From positions 95,009-159,008 of the forward strand of contig CAXBEV010000008.1 of NCBI GenBank assembly GCA_963974935.1: a stretch of DNA of 64,000 nucleotides, written 5' to 3'. Each line of letters opens with the position of its first letter. Position 1 is the stretch's first letter. The notes below the pieces were generated by a model. The model worked only from the letters and a program-made list of their open reading frames with translations, did not search any database and was not told the origin of the DNA. Below, piece after piece: positions 44,789-53,885 of this stretch. Source of the stretch: UBA4479 sp963974935 (lineage in GTDB: Bacteria > Pseudomonadota > Alphaproteobacteria > Rhodospirillales > Casp-alpha2). A program made the position numbers and the translations under genes.

Positions 44789-44809
44789 TTTGTCATACCT
44801 CGGTTGATT

Positions 44810-45844
44810 TTATCGCCGTGAACGACGCGCGGCTTGCGTGAGTTGTAATAATGCCCGCTCACACAGTGCCCGATCGACCTCTAGACCTGATTTGCAATCC
44901 CGCTCCGCCTGCAGCAAAACGCCGAGCCCGCGGGCGAGGTCCTTAGCGGACCAAGCTCGCGCTTGTGAGGCAAAAGCACCTGTGAATTTAAAAAACACCG
45001 GTGGGCGCAAGCGTCGCATGGCGTCTTCGATGCTGCCACCTTTTTCACTATCAGCCTTAACGCTGTGCAGACGATCTAGGTGACGTTGCACGGCGCGAAT
45101 AATTGCTATCGGCGCGAGCCCTTCGGCGAGTGCTTGGTCGAGAGCATGGCTGAGTCGGGCGGTATCTCCGCCGCTCACGGAAAACGCAATCTCATCGAGG
45201 GATGCGGATTTCACATCCCCGGTCAGTTGCTCGACATCGCTGGCTGCCAGACTGCCATTGCTGCCGGGCCCGCCCGCGTACATCACCAGCTTATCCAGCT
45301 CTTGGCGGATCGCGAGGCGGTCATTTCCGAGCCGACTCATCAACACCGGCATCGCATCCCCTTGTAAGGCGATCCCGTTCGCCTTCATGTGTTCGCGGAC
45401 CACGGTTTCCAGATCACGCCCTTCATCCGGATAGCACCCGATGGCGGCGGTATCTTTGCGGGCTTCAAAGAGTTTTCTGAGCTTAGCGCGGGGTGCGAGC
45501 TCTCCCGCTTCAAACACTGCGGGTTTAACGCCACCGCCGGCGTCAAGCCAGGATTTGACGATATCGGCGACGGAATCCGTCGTGTCACGCACCCGCACGA
45601 TCGGCTCGCCACCCATCAAGGACATGGATTGCGCGCTATCTGCCAACAACGCGCCATCTTTACGAAGCGCATCTCCGGTTATTTCGGAAATAGAAAATGG
45701 ATCGTCGCTGTCATTTAATAGTTCGACCAACGCGCGGCCCCGCTCTCGGACCAAACCACTATCCGGCCCAAATAACAAAACCGCGCGCGTATCTTTTGAT
45801 GGAGACCGTAGGAACGCCTCTATCTTGGCGCCGGCAAGTTTCAC
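44810..45844 (-). CDS. holA: DNA polymerase III delta subunit
   Basis: Clamp-loader subunit that opens the beta clamp. HolA-type N-terminus AFLRSPSKDTRAVLLFGPDSGLVRERGRAL and C-terminal helical collar; overall homology is moderate, as is usual for HolA. Length is 344 aa. Last gene of leuS-lptE-holA on the minus strand, with a 4-base overlap to lptE. Convergent with parB. Confidence 0.9.
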   Translation of the reverse strand: MKLAGAKIEAFLRSPSKDTRAVLLFGPDSGLVRERGRALVELLNDSDDPFSISEITGDALRKDGALLADSAQSMSLMGGEPIVRVRDTTDSVADIVKSWLDAGGGVKPAVFEAGELAPRAKLRKLFEARKDTAAIGCYPDEGRDLETVVREHMKANGIALQGDAMPVLMSRLGNDRLAIRQELDKLVMYAGGPGSNGSLAASDVEQLTGDVKSASLDEIAFSVSGGDTARLSHALDQALAEGLAPIAIIRAVQRHLDRLHSVKADSEKGGSIEDAMRRLRPPVFFKFTGAFASQARAWSAKDLARGLGVLLQAERDCKSGLEVDRALCERALLQLTQAARRSRR

Positions 45845-46398
45845 GGTTTTGTGCTCGGCTCGCTTTTGCTCGAAAGGTCGGTCGCTAGGCGAATGCGGAT
45901 TTGTTGTGCGAGCGAATCGAGTGCCCGAAACCGAGCGCTATTTAGCGCCGATAGGGATTGGTATTCGGACTCAAAAATGTTAAAGCCGCTGGTCACGCTG
46001 GTATCGCCGTCTACGAGCACGTCACCGCTGCGCCGGTCGACGAGCGAAAATTGACCGCGAACCGTCAAATTTGCGCGAGTTGCGATAGAGCTTTTGCGCA
46101 CCGCGAGATTGCGTTCCGTTTCACTGATGCGAATTCTTAAGCTGTAAAACCGCTGAGGGTCGGCCCCGTTTGGATGCAACAGTCTGGTCAGTTCGTTGCG
46201 AAGATATTGGCCTTCGCGGTCGGGAATACTCTCAATCGAAACGCTCCGGAAAACATCAAATGCGTAGACGCTGTCGGAATCGTTTCCGCTTTCAATCGGC
46301 GGCGCGTAAAGTGGCCGGAATCCGCATGCGGTGAGCCCGAGCACCAGCGCGATGATGGTGACCCTACGGGCGTTTGCGAATGTCTTAGATGACCACAT
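45841..46398 (-). CDS. lptE: LPS assembly lipoprotein LptE
   Basis: Outer-membrane lipoprotein plug of the LptD translocon. It has the signature lipobox LTACGFRPLYAPP (Cys about residue 25) and a beta-rich remainder. I chose the ATG at 46398, overlapping the leuS end by 14 bases; the longer frame to 46464 would start deeper in leuS. Length is 185 aa. The leuS-lptE-holA order is conserved widely in proteobacteria. Confidence 0.92.
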   Translation of the reverse strand: MWSSKTFANARRVTIIALVLGLTACGFRPLYAPPIESGNDSDSVYAFDVFRSVSIESIPDREGQYLRNELTRLLHPNGADPQRFYSLRIRISETERNLAVRKSSIATRANLTVRGQFSLVDRRSGDVLVDGDTSVTSGFNIFESEYQSLSALNSARFRALDSLAQQIRIRLATDLSSKSEPSTKP

Positions 46399-48946
46399 TG
46401 ACGATCCTATTAGGCACGACGATGACTTTACGGACTTCTTTGTCGCCGATAAAGCTTTGAACATTGTCCAAGGTCAAGGCGGCCTCTTTGACTGCGTCCT
46501 GATCTGCATCTTTGGCAATATCGATCGTGCCGCGCAACTTGCCGTTAATTTGTACGCCGATGGTCACCGTTTCATCGCTGAGCATGGACGTGTCTGCGAC
46601 CGGCCAGGCCGTTTCCGCAACCAATGTTTCATACCCGAGCGTCCGCCACATTTCTTCCGCCAAATGCGGCATCATCGGGCCGATCAGGAGCGAGACTGTC
46701 TCAATGCCGAACCGCATCACCCACGATGCGCCCGGCGCGTTTTTGTCTAACCCTTCAAGCGCGTTGCTCAATTCACGAATGCGCGCCACCGCTTTGTTAA
46801 AATGAAACCGCTCCAAGTCATCGCTGACTGCTTGGATGGTTTTATGCACCAAACGTTCGACGTTTGCGGCAGCATCTGCAATGTCCGCAGGTCGCGGATC
46901 GCCCGCAGCGCCCAGTGGCAGCGAGGGCTCATCAACCAAGCGCCACAATCGATTGACGTAGCGCCATGCACCATCAATTCCGGAATCGGTCCAATCTAAA
47001 TCCCGGTCCGGCGGGCTGTCTGACAACATAAACAGTCGCGCGGTATCGGCCCCGTAGTTGCCGATGATCTCTTCAGGATCGACCACGTTGCGTTTCGATT
47101 TACTCATTTTTTCCGACCGACCGCGTTTCACGGCATTGCCGTTCGCATCCATCAGCGCACCGTCTTCGGCGTGCACCACGTCGGTCGGAAACATCCATTT
47201 TCCGGCCTGGTCGCGATATGTTTCATGGCAGATCATGCCTTGTGTCTGCAGTCCGGCAAACGGCTCATCTAGGCTGAGGTAACCGCATTCTTTCATCGCG
47301 CGGGTGAAGAAGCGGGAATACAAAAGGTGCAACACGGCGTGTTCAATGCCGCCGATATATTGATCGACCGGCAGCCAGTAATCCGCGGCGTCCTTATCAA
47401 ACGCGATATTTGATGACGGCGAGCAAAACCGGGCGAAGTACCAAGACGACTCAAAAAACGTATCGAATGTGTCGGTCTCACGAACAGCCTTTGCGCCGCA
47501 TGACGGACATTCGACATGTTTCCACGTCGGATGCAGATCAAGCGGGTTGCCGGCGACATCAATGTTGACATCTTCAGGCAGTGTCACTGGAAGTTGATCT
47601 TCCGGCACCGGTACGGCGCCGCAAGTATCGCAATGAATGATCGGGATCGGGCAGCCCCAATACCGCTGTCTGGACACACCCCAGTCGCGCAGTCTGAAAT
47701 TCACTTGCCGCTTACCCATGCCGCGCTCTTCAAAGTGCGCAATGATCCGGGATTTTGCCGCGTCGACCTCAAGCCCGTCCAAAAAGCCGGAATTGACGAT
47801 CCGCCCGGGCCCTACATAGGCCTCGTTTTCGACACTGAAGGTTGCCGGGTCGGTGCCGTTGGGGCAGACCACTGGGTGCACCGGCAGATCGTATTTTCGG
47901 GCAAAATCCAAATCTCGCTGATCATGGGCCGGACAGCCGAAAATCGCCCCGGTGCCATAATCCATCAAAACGAAGTTGGCGACATAGATCGGCAACGTTT
48001 CGCCGTCGATGGTCGGATGTACACAATGAAGCCCGGTTGCAAAGCCGAGTTTTTCGGCGGTCTCAATCGCGGCTTCGGACGTACCCATGCGGTTACACTG
48101 GGCGATAAAGTCCTGCATGTCAGGATTGTTCTCGGCAAGTTCAGCGGCCAATGGGTGGTTTGCGGCAATGGCCATGAACGAGGCACCGAAAATCGTATCC
48201 GGGCGCGTTGTGTAAACATCTAGCGGTGTATCGCGGCCTTCGACCTGAAACGCAATATGCGCACCTTCGGATCGGCCGATCCAATTGTGCTGCATGATTC
48301 GCACACGCTCGGGCCAGCGATCCAAGCCGTCAAGCGCACTCAAAAGATCGTCTGCATACGCTGTGATCTTTAAGAACCATTGCGCAAGTTTGCGTTTCTC
48401 AACGTCTGCGCCGGACCGCCAGCCTTTGCCGTCGATGACTTGTTCATTGGCTAAAACGGTATGTTCGACCGGATCCCAGTTGACCCAAGATTCTTTGCGA
48501 TAGACCAGATCAGCCTTTAGAAAATCCAAAAACATCTTCTGTTCATGACGGTAATAATCCGGCTCGCAAGTGGCAATTTCGCGGCGCCAGTCATAGGACA
48601 AGCCCATTGATTTCAGCTGCGTGCGCATCGAGGCGATGTTGGCGCGGGTCCATTCGGCGGGATGTACTTTGTTTTCTTTGGCGGCGTTTTCGGCCGGTAG
48701 GCCAAACGCATCCCAGCCCATCGGGTGCAAGACATTGAAGCCCTGTGCGCGGCGGAATCGCGCGACCAAATCGCCGAGGGTGTAGTTCCGCACATGGCCC
48801 ATGTGGATACGGCCTGACGGATATGGAAACATTTCCAACACATAATATTTCGGGCGGCTGGGATCGTGCTCAACCTCGAAACACTTTTGTGTGTCCCATT
48901 CTTTTTGCCATTTAGCTTCAGTTTCTTTGACGTTGTAACGCGGCAT
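46385..48946 (-). CDS. leuS: Leucyl-tRNA synthetase
   Basis: Class I aminoacyl-tRNA synthetase. The HIGH motif appears as HMGH (48-51) after FPYPSGRI, and the KMSKS loop as EKMSKSKRN. A CP1 editing domain and two CxxC-type zinc-like segments (HCDTCGAVPV, ECPSCGAKAV) lie in between. Length is 853 aa, complete. First gene of the leuS-lptE-holA operon. Confidence 0.98.
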   Translation of the reverse strand: MPRYNVKETEAKWQKEWDTQKCFEVEHDPSRPKYYVLEMFPYPSGRIHMGHVRNYTLGDLVARFRRAQGFNVLHPMGWDAFGLPAENAAKENKVHPAEWTRANIASMRTQLKSMGLSYDWRREIATCEPDYYRHEQKMFLDFLKADLVYRKESWVNWDPVEHTVLANEQVIDGKGWRSGADVEKRKLAQWFLKITAYADDLLSALDGLDRWPERVRIMQHNWIGRSEGAHIAFQVEGRDTPLDVYTTRPDTIFGASFMAIAANHPLAAELAENNPDMQDFIAQCNRMGTSEAAIETAEKLGFATGLHCVHPTIDGETLPIYVANFVLMDYGTGAIFGCPAHDQRDLDFARKYDLPVHPVVCPNGTDPATFSVENEAYVGPGRIVNSGFLDGLEVDAAKSRIIAHFEERGMGKRQVNFRLRDWGVSRQRYWGCPIPIIHCDTCGAVPVPEDQLPVTLPEDVNIDVAGNPLDLHPTWKHVECPSCGAKAVRETDTFDTFFESSWYFARFCSPSSNIAFDKDAADYWLPVDQYIGGIEHAVLHLLYSRFFTRAMKECGYLSLDEPFAGLQTQGMICHETYRDQAGKWMFPTDVVHAEDGALMDANGNAVKRGRSEKMSKSKRNVVDPEEIIGNYGADTARLFMLSDSPPDRDLDWTDSGIDGAWRYVNRLWRLVDEPSLPLGAAGDPRPADIADAAANVERLVHKTIQAVSDDLERFHFNKAVARIRELSNALEGLDKNAPGASWVMRFGIETVSLLIGPMMPHLAEEMWRTLGYETLVAETAWPVADTSMLSDETVTIGVQINGKLRGTIDIAKDADQDAVKEAALTLDNVQSFIGDKEVRKVIVVPNRIVNVVI

Positions 48947-49064
48947 GTTTTTTCACACTTGTGATTCTTTTGTCGGGTTAATCGGGGCTTGTGGGACTTA
49001 TCTTAAAGCCACCCATGCTGGACCTCGCGATCTCTCGCGGGCGTCAATGAATGGATGACGATGA

Positions 49065-49595
49065 TCAGTTTGCAGTTATGGTTTGGTGGCGCAGCATCCG
49101 CGCTTTGGTCAAAATGGAATCTTCGATCTTCGGTGCGGTGATGTCTGGAATTGTTGTGTCTGACCATCCGGCCCCGTCGCGGATCTGACGGAACACGGCG
49201 ACCTTTACGCCGTCGGCGCGCAGCGTGCGGCCTAGGATATAGACATTCAGCTTGAACCGTTCGTTTGGTGACTCCGGCGGACTGTACCAATCGGTAATGA
49301 TAACGCCGCCAAATGCATCGGCGGTATTGATCGGCATGAACGAAATCGTTTCCAAAGATGCACGCCAAAGAAAACTGTTCACGCCCAATGAGCTACCGGG
49401 TTTGTTGGTTTCGCTGCCGAAAAAATTACCGATGCCACCTTCGCCGAAGATGGTCTTGCGGTTCTCGTAGTTGGTATCCAGGCCGTCCTCGCGCTCCGTA
49501 ACTTCGGTCGGTGTATAAGCGCAGCCGCTCACGGCAACGCTCACCAAAACCGCAGCCAACATGGACCGCACGAGAGACCTTTTCGATGAAACCAT
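49065..49595 (-). CDS. DUF3576 lipoprotein
   Basis: Signal peptide ending VAVSGC (lipobox Cys about residue 25), then DGLDTNYENRKTIFGEGG, LWRASLETISFMPINTADAFGGVIITDWY and ERFKLNVYILGRTLRADGVKV. This matches the alphaproteobacterial DUF3576 family. Function unknown, likely outer-membrane. The ATG at 49595 has AGAGGA at good distance; an ATG three codons upstream is too close to it. It sits 118 bases upstream of leuS and could be transcribed with it. Confidence 0.88.
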   Translation of the reverse strand: MVSSKRSLVRSMLAAVLVSVAVSGCAYTPTEVTEREDGLDTNYENRKTIFGEGGIGNFFGSETNKPGSSLGVNSFLWRASLETISFMPINTADAFGGVIITDWYSPPESPNERFKLNVYILGRTLRADGVKVAVFRQIRDGAGWSDTTIPDITAPKIEDSILTKARMLRHQTITAN

Positions 49596-49762
49596 ACTTG
49601 CCATTCCTCTAAACCACGCCGCTCGTTCAATGCGGAAAATATGCAACGTAAAAATGCTGAACGTCTATTACACCAAAACCGTGGGAATCACCAGTCATCA
49701 GCACCGATCCAGCGTATTTGATCTTTGGCGATATCTCGCTCGATCATTCTTATTTAGGTTGC

Positions 49763-50404
49763 TTAATTTGCCCCTGTAAATAAACCGATGCCGGCGAAGC
49801 CGGCGGCGCCGACCGCAGTTGTGCGACGGCTTCGATCATATGTCATGCCGCCCAACGCATAGACCGGGATTGGGCTCGCCTGCACCAGAGCTGCAAATCG
49901 ATATAGCCCAAGTGCGCTGTGGTTCGGATGGCTTTTGGTAGCAAATACTGTGGACACCAATACCGCATCGACACCTACTGCGGCGGCTTTGCGAATACCG
50001 GTCCAGCCATGCGCCGAGGCGGAGACAAACGAGGGATTAAGTCGCACAAGGTCGGCGCGCCGCCAGTTTTTCAACGCGTGTTCCGGAATATGCACAGCAT
50101 CGACCGGCAATGATTTGGGCGGTGTGCTCAGCGATACCGAGATCATGATACCTCGCTCGGCCGCGGTTGCGGCAATAGCAGCCGCGTCATTAAAGGCTGC
50201 GGCCTGGTGCCTGCGCCGGATCAGCAGCATGCCGCCCGCCGGCACCCTGGCTATTTGGTCCAGCGCCGTTGCCCTCCGATCTTCATCGGTGAGCGCAATC
50301 ACGGACGGCCACACGCCCGTACTGCCGGACATGTGCCTAGAATTGCGCCTGGAATTGCGCTGCCGCTGCGAGCTTGATAACGTCTCGGTTCCCGTCACTG
50401 ACAT
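49763..50404 (-). CDS. Divergent ThiE/TenI-like thiamine phosphate synthase family protein
   Basis: 213 aa, TIM-barrel-like: VDAVHIPEHAL, SASAHGWTGIRKAAAVGVDAVLVSTVFATKSHPN, then VYALGGMT and GAAGFAGIGLFTG. The order fits ThiE/TenI, but canonical ThiE motifs (VHLGQ-DL and GPIFxTxTK) are replaced, so it may not make thiamine phosphate. The ATG at 50404 faces yggS across 9 bases; shared promoters must overlap the coding ends. Confidence 0.75.
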   Translation of the reverse strand: MSVTGTETLSSSQRQRNSRRNSRHMSGSTGVWPSVIALTDEDRRATALDQIARVPAGGMLLIRRRHQAAAFNDAAAIAATAAERGIMISVSLSTPPKSLPVDAVHIPEHALKNWRRADLVRLNPSFVSASAHGWTGIRKAAAVGVDAVLVSTVFATKSHPNHSALGLYRFAALVQASPIPVYALGGMTYDRSRRTTAVGAAGFAGIGLFTGAN

Positions 50405-50413
50405 GGCCGCACT

Positions 50414-51094
50414 ATGACCGAGATCGTCGATCCCGCAAACAACCTTGCCCGCGTCACCGCCGAAATTGCCGCAGCCGCGCACGACGCTGGTCGTGACCCG
50501 GCGAATGTGACTTTGATTGCGGTGTCAAAGGTGCACGAGGCGGCGCGAATTCGTCCGGTTTTAGAAGCGGGTCACAAGGCCTTTGGCGAAAACCGCGTCC
50601 AAGAAGCCGAAGAAAAGTGGCCGGCGTTACGCGATGAATTCCCAGATATAACACTGCATCTGATTGGCCCGCTGCAGTCGAATAAGCTCAAGCCCGCCGT
50701 TGCCACGTTTGATGTGATCGAAACCGTTGACCGGCTCAAAATTGCCCGCGGTTTGGCCATGGAATTTGACCGTGTCGGGCGCCAACTGCCGTGCTTTATC
50801 CAAGTGAATACGGGCGAAGAGCCGCAAAAGGCGGGTGTGTTGCCGGTCGACGTGGACGCTTTTGTGCGCATGTGTACGGATGAATTAGGTATTATTATCA
50901 AAGGTTTAATGTGCATACCGCCAATTGATGAAGAGCCCGCATTACATTTTGCCTTGCTCGCCAAGATCGCCGAACGGAATGGTCTCAAAGGACTCAGCAT
51001 GGGGATGAGTGCGGACTACGCTTGTGCCATTAAGTTGGGCGCGACGCATGTGCGTGTGGGCTCGGCCATATTCGGCGATCGCCTGAAAGTCTAA
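50414..51094 (+). CDS. yggS: YggS family pyridoxal-phosphate homeostasis protein
   Basis: PLP-binding barrel protein controlling free PLP and amino-acid balance. The PLP lysine is K39 in LIAVSKVHE, then FGENRVQEAEEKW, LIGPLQSNK, QVNTGEEPQKAG and LSMGMSADYACAI. Length is 226 aa. Divergent from the ThiE-like gene. Confidence 0.96.
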   Translation: MTEIVDPANNLARVTAEIAAAAHDAGRDPANVTLIAVSKVHEAARIRPVLEAGHKAFGENRVQEAEEKWPALRDEFPDITLHLIGPLQSNKLKPAVATFDVIETVDRLKIARGLAMEFDRVGRQLPCFIQVNTGEEPQKAGVLPVDVDAFVRMCTDELGIIIKGLMCIPPIDEEPALHFALLAKIAERNGLKGLSMGMSADYACAIKLGATHVRVGSAIFGDRLKV

Positions 51095-51104
51095 CTCGTA
51101 ATCT

Positions 51105-51611
51105 TTATGATGTGCTGGGCACGATCTCGATTTCGGTCGTCGGTGTGCACGTTGCCAATAATTGCTTTAAGTCGTTGGCGTTCAGCGCAACGCAGCCTTC
51201 CGTCGGCGCATAGTCAGGTTTGGCAATGTGCATGAAAATCGCGCTGCCGGCATCGGCGATGGGCGGCGCGTCGTTGTAGCCGATTTCAACGACCAGATCA
51301 TAGACCTCGTCTTCACGCCACATTACTTCGCAGCTGGCGATGAACGGTAATGTGACCAGCGTATTATAGGCGGCATCTGTTGGATCGTCGCACCAACCGT
51401 CAAGCGGCCGAATGATACGGGTCGGCAGGCCGGTCTTTGGTAACGTCATGCGATCCGCGCGCACATGCAGGCGTCGCAAAGGAAACGTGCCGACCGGTGT
51501 CGCCCCGTCACCTTCGCACTTAACCGCACGGATGCCGCCATGCCCCAGCGCACACCGAAACGTTAGATCGCCATGGGTTAGCTGCCCGTCGGCAAAAACA
51601 CGTATCGTCAT
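51105..51611 (-). CDS. L,D-transpeptidase (YkuD) family protein
   Basis: 168 aa with the YkuD catalytic pattern: an upstream FMHIAKPDYAPTEGCVAL holding the active His and Cys (TEGC in place of the usual S-x-GC). The N-terminal DGATPVGTFPLRRL is also family-typical. No signal peptide is visible at either candidate start (ATG 51611 or TTG 51617), odd for a peptidoglycan cross-linking enzyme. It may be exported another way or act on something else. Confidence 0.85.
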   Translation of the reverse strand: MTIRVFADGQLTHGDLTFRCALGHGGIRAVKCEGDGATPVGTFPLRRLHVRADRMTLPKTGLPTRIIRPLDGWCDDPTDAAYNTLVTLPFIASCEVMWREDEVYDLVVEIGYNDAPPIADAGSAIFMHIAKPDYAPTEGCVALNANDLKQLLATCTPTTEIEIVPSTS

Positions 51612-51671
51612 GGACAAAGTTCTACACGCGCAGTGCGCTTGGTAAAGGGGCGGCCATAGAATATCGGAAAA

Positions 51672-52463
51672 TTAACTACGACCAGATGCGCTAGTGATGC
51701 TTGCGTCAGGTCTCAACTGAAGTCCAGCAGCGGCGCGGTAAGCATGCGCGGCGGCGCGGACATCGTCGTTTAGGACCGCGACCTGCTGCGTGTTCATAGC
51801 CCAATTTTCCGGTTGGCGCAGGAATGGTTCGGCATCGGGTAGTCGATTTGGGGTGTCACTTTCGATGGATGGTGTTTTGTTGCCTTGGCTTCGGGCCCAT
51901 TCGACTTCATTTCGCGCCCATGCGCTGACTGGGTCTTGTGCTAACGTCGCCGTGGCGGTCGGACTCATCGGTGTATTATTTTGGTTGGCGGCAAAGGCGA
52001 TGGCCATTGCCGGGCTCTCATCTTCGTCTGGTGCCACGAAATTGACGAGATGATCACCGATGTCTTTGCCGGTTGTCTCTTCAAGGGCGACATTGGCGAC
52101 GGCCGTCGCTAGGCCCACCGGGCCGAAAAACAGGGTCCCACCCAGCATGCGCGGCCCGGCCGCGAGGGCATCGTTGGTCATTTCCCGGTAAATCGTGGCA
52201 ATAATGGGAATATGCTGAAGTGGATTGACGACATCAATTAGGTCGCCGAATGTCAGGCCGTCATCGCCAAATAGGCTAAATTCATGAGGCTTTTCTGTAG
52301 TTTCGCCGGTTGGGTCATTTTCCGGCATTGCGAGGGCCAGCTCAGGCTCGTTTCTTGAGAGCGTATTGCGACCGCTTGAACCATCGGCACTCCCGGTGAA
52401 GGCGTTGGCGTCGGGCAATGCGAAACCGGCCCACTGCTGCTGTGCTGATCCGACACTCATCAT
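51672..52463 (-). CDS. Conserved hypothetical protein
   Basis: 263 aa. I recognise only a conserved centre, FGDDGLTFGDLIDVVNPLQHIPIIATIYREMT, then LGGTLFFGPVGLATAVANVALEETTGKDIG, a pattern I associate with Rhodospirillales unknown proteins. The flanks are polar and low in structure. The central glycine-rich stretch is hydrophobic enough for one membrane hairpin. No catalytic motif. Isolated on the minus strand between the L,D-transpeptidase and ribA. Function unknown. Confidence 0.7.
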   Translation of the reverse strand: MMSVGSAQQQWAGFALPDANAFTGSADGSSGRNTLSRNEPELALAMPENDPTGETTEKPHEFSLFGDDGLTFGDLIDVVNPLQHIPIIATIYREMTNDALAAGPRMLGGTLFFGPVGLATAVANVALEETTGKDIGDHLVNFVAPDEDESPAMAIAFAANQNNTPMSPTATATLAQDPVSAWARNEVEWARSQGNKTPSIESDTPNRLPDAEPFLRQPENWAMNTQQVAVLNDDVRAAAHAYRAAAGLQLRPDASITSASGRS

Positions 52464-52616
52464 CCGCTGCCAACCCTTTCCCGTGTTCTGTCACGATAAA
52501 AGCAAGGGCCGTGCCAACAAAAACTATTATAATTCAACGATTTAAATGATTAACACCGGGCGCATCGTGTCATTTCGGCAGGAACTGCCGGGTAAAAGCG
52601 GGCATTGGCAGTGTTA

Positions 52617-53783
52617 TTAGAATTGGTGCCCGGCGCGGGATGCTTTGGTCTGCAAGTACTGTTCGTTGTGCTCGTTGGACGGAAACGCATGTTGTACGCG
52701 TTCGACCACATCAATCCCAAGCCGGTTCAAGGCTGAGACTTTGTCCGGATTGTTTGTCATTAACCGCACCTGCGAGATGTTCAGTAGTTTCAACACGCGT
52801 GCCGCCGGCATATAAACGCGCTCATCCGCATCGAATCCGAGTTGTTCGTTCGCATCCATGGTGTCAAAGCCGCTGTCTTGCAGCTCATAGGCGCGAAGTT
52901 TGTTAATGAGGCCGATGCCCCGGCCTTCTTGGGCGAGATAAATCAGGACCCCGGCGCCGGCTTCCTTGATTTGCGCCATCGCCCCCTTCAGCTGATCGCC
53001 GCAATCGCATCGCAGGCTGCCCAATAAGTCGCCCGTGAAACATTCTGAATGCAAACGCACCAATACAGGCTTCGTCGGGTCCGGCGTGCCGACGACGATG
53101 GCTAAGTGTTCATGACCCCCGTCTGCAGGTCGGAACGCAACGATGCGGGTGTCGACGGCGTCCATCAGCGGCACCCGAGCCTCGGCAACCTGTTTTAGAT
53201 TTCGGACAGCCGCGCGCTCGAATTGAAAAACATCGCCGGTATCGACAGACAAGAAATCGTGGCGGTTACTCCAAGCGATAATGTCTCCGGCTTCAAGAAT
53301 CGGGGCGGTGACCGCTGCGGGCAGCAAGCGCGCCATTTTTGATAGTGTGACCGCGGCAGACGCACAATCGTGTCCCGGCTGTTCACGGACGGTGACGCTG
53401 AGTTTGGCCCTGAGCTCATCGTTCACCCCCGCTTCGACCAACGGGTTGGCAAGTGCGCTTAACTCGTCTGCGCCAAGGCCGCCGATGCCGGATACGATGG
53501 CGATTTTGCCGGCGGTTTCGGCAAGGCCCAATACCGCGGCGCGGCGTGCCGTGATCGCTAAAGATAGCGGCTCACCGGTGATGTCCGTGATTCGTTGGAT
53601 ACTGTCGGGCGTCATGGTTTCCGCGGCCTGCGTCAACATCGCATGCCCACCGCCGCCGCGCACGACAACGGGATAGCCGCGTCGTAACTCTGAAATGGCC
53701 CGCTCAACATCCAGCAACGTATATGGTGCACGCGTTGCGGGCACTTCATAGAGTTCCGGTGAATCGCTCACGCGTTTGTTCAT
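52617..53783 (-). CDS. ribA: GTP cyclohydrolase II with degenerate RibB-like N-terminal half
   Basis: 388 aa. The C-terminal half is RibA: LVRLHSECFTGDLLGSLRCDCGDQLKGAM with the three zinc cysteines, LIYLAQEGRGIGLINKLRAY and MTNNPDKVSALNRLG. The N-terminal half resembles DHBP synthase (RibB) but the acidic RENEGD signature is missing (VVVRGGGGHAMLTQAAETMT instead), so it is probably inactive as a RibB. Expected to feed riboflavin synthesis from GTP. Divergent from the response-regulator gene. Confidence 0.9.
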   Translation of the reverse strand: MNKRVSDSPELYEVPATRAPYTLLDVERAISELRRGYPVVVRGGGGHAMLTQAAETMTPDSIQRITDITGEPLSLAITARRAAVLGLAETAGKIAIVSGIGGLGADELSALANPLVEAGVNDELRAKLSVTVREQPGHDCASAAVTLSKMARLLPAAVTAPILEAGDIIAWSNRHDFLSVDTGDVFQFERAAVRNLKQVAEARVPLMDAVDTRIVAFRPADGGHEHLAIVVGTPDPTKPVLVRLHSECFTGDLLGSLRCDCGDQLKGAMAQIKEAGAGVLIYLAQEGRGIGLINKLRAYELQDSGFDTMDANEQLGFDADERVYMPAARVLKLLNISQVRLMTNNPDKVSALNRLGIDVVERVQHAFPSNEHNEQYLQTKASRAGHQF

Positions 53784-53885
53784 ATGTTCAGCCTAACATC
53801 TTTTCGCCGTCCGGCGCTTAATATATAAGGCTTTGAAGGCAAAGTACCAACGCTCGCGAATATCGACGTTTGAGAGGACCAAAGA

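Noticed and set aside
52464..52616. FMN riboswitch near ribA
   Set aside because: This gap is downstream of the minus-strand ribA; the true upstream gap (53784-53885) is too short and lacks the conserved FMN element.
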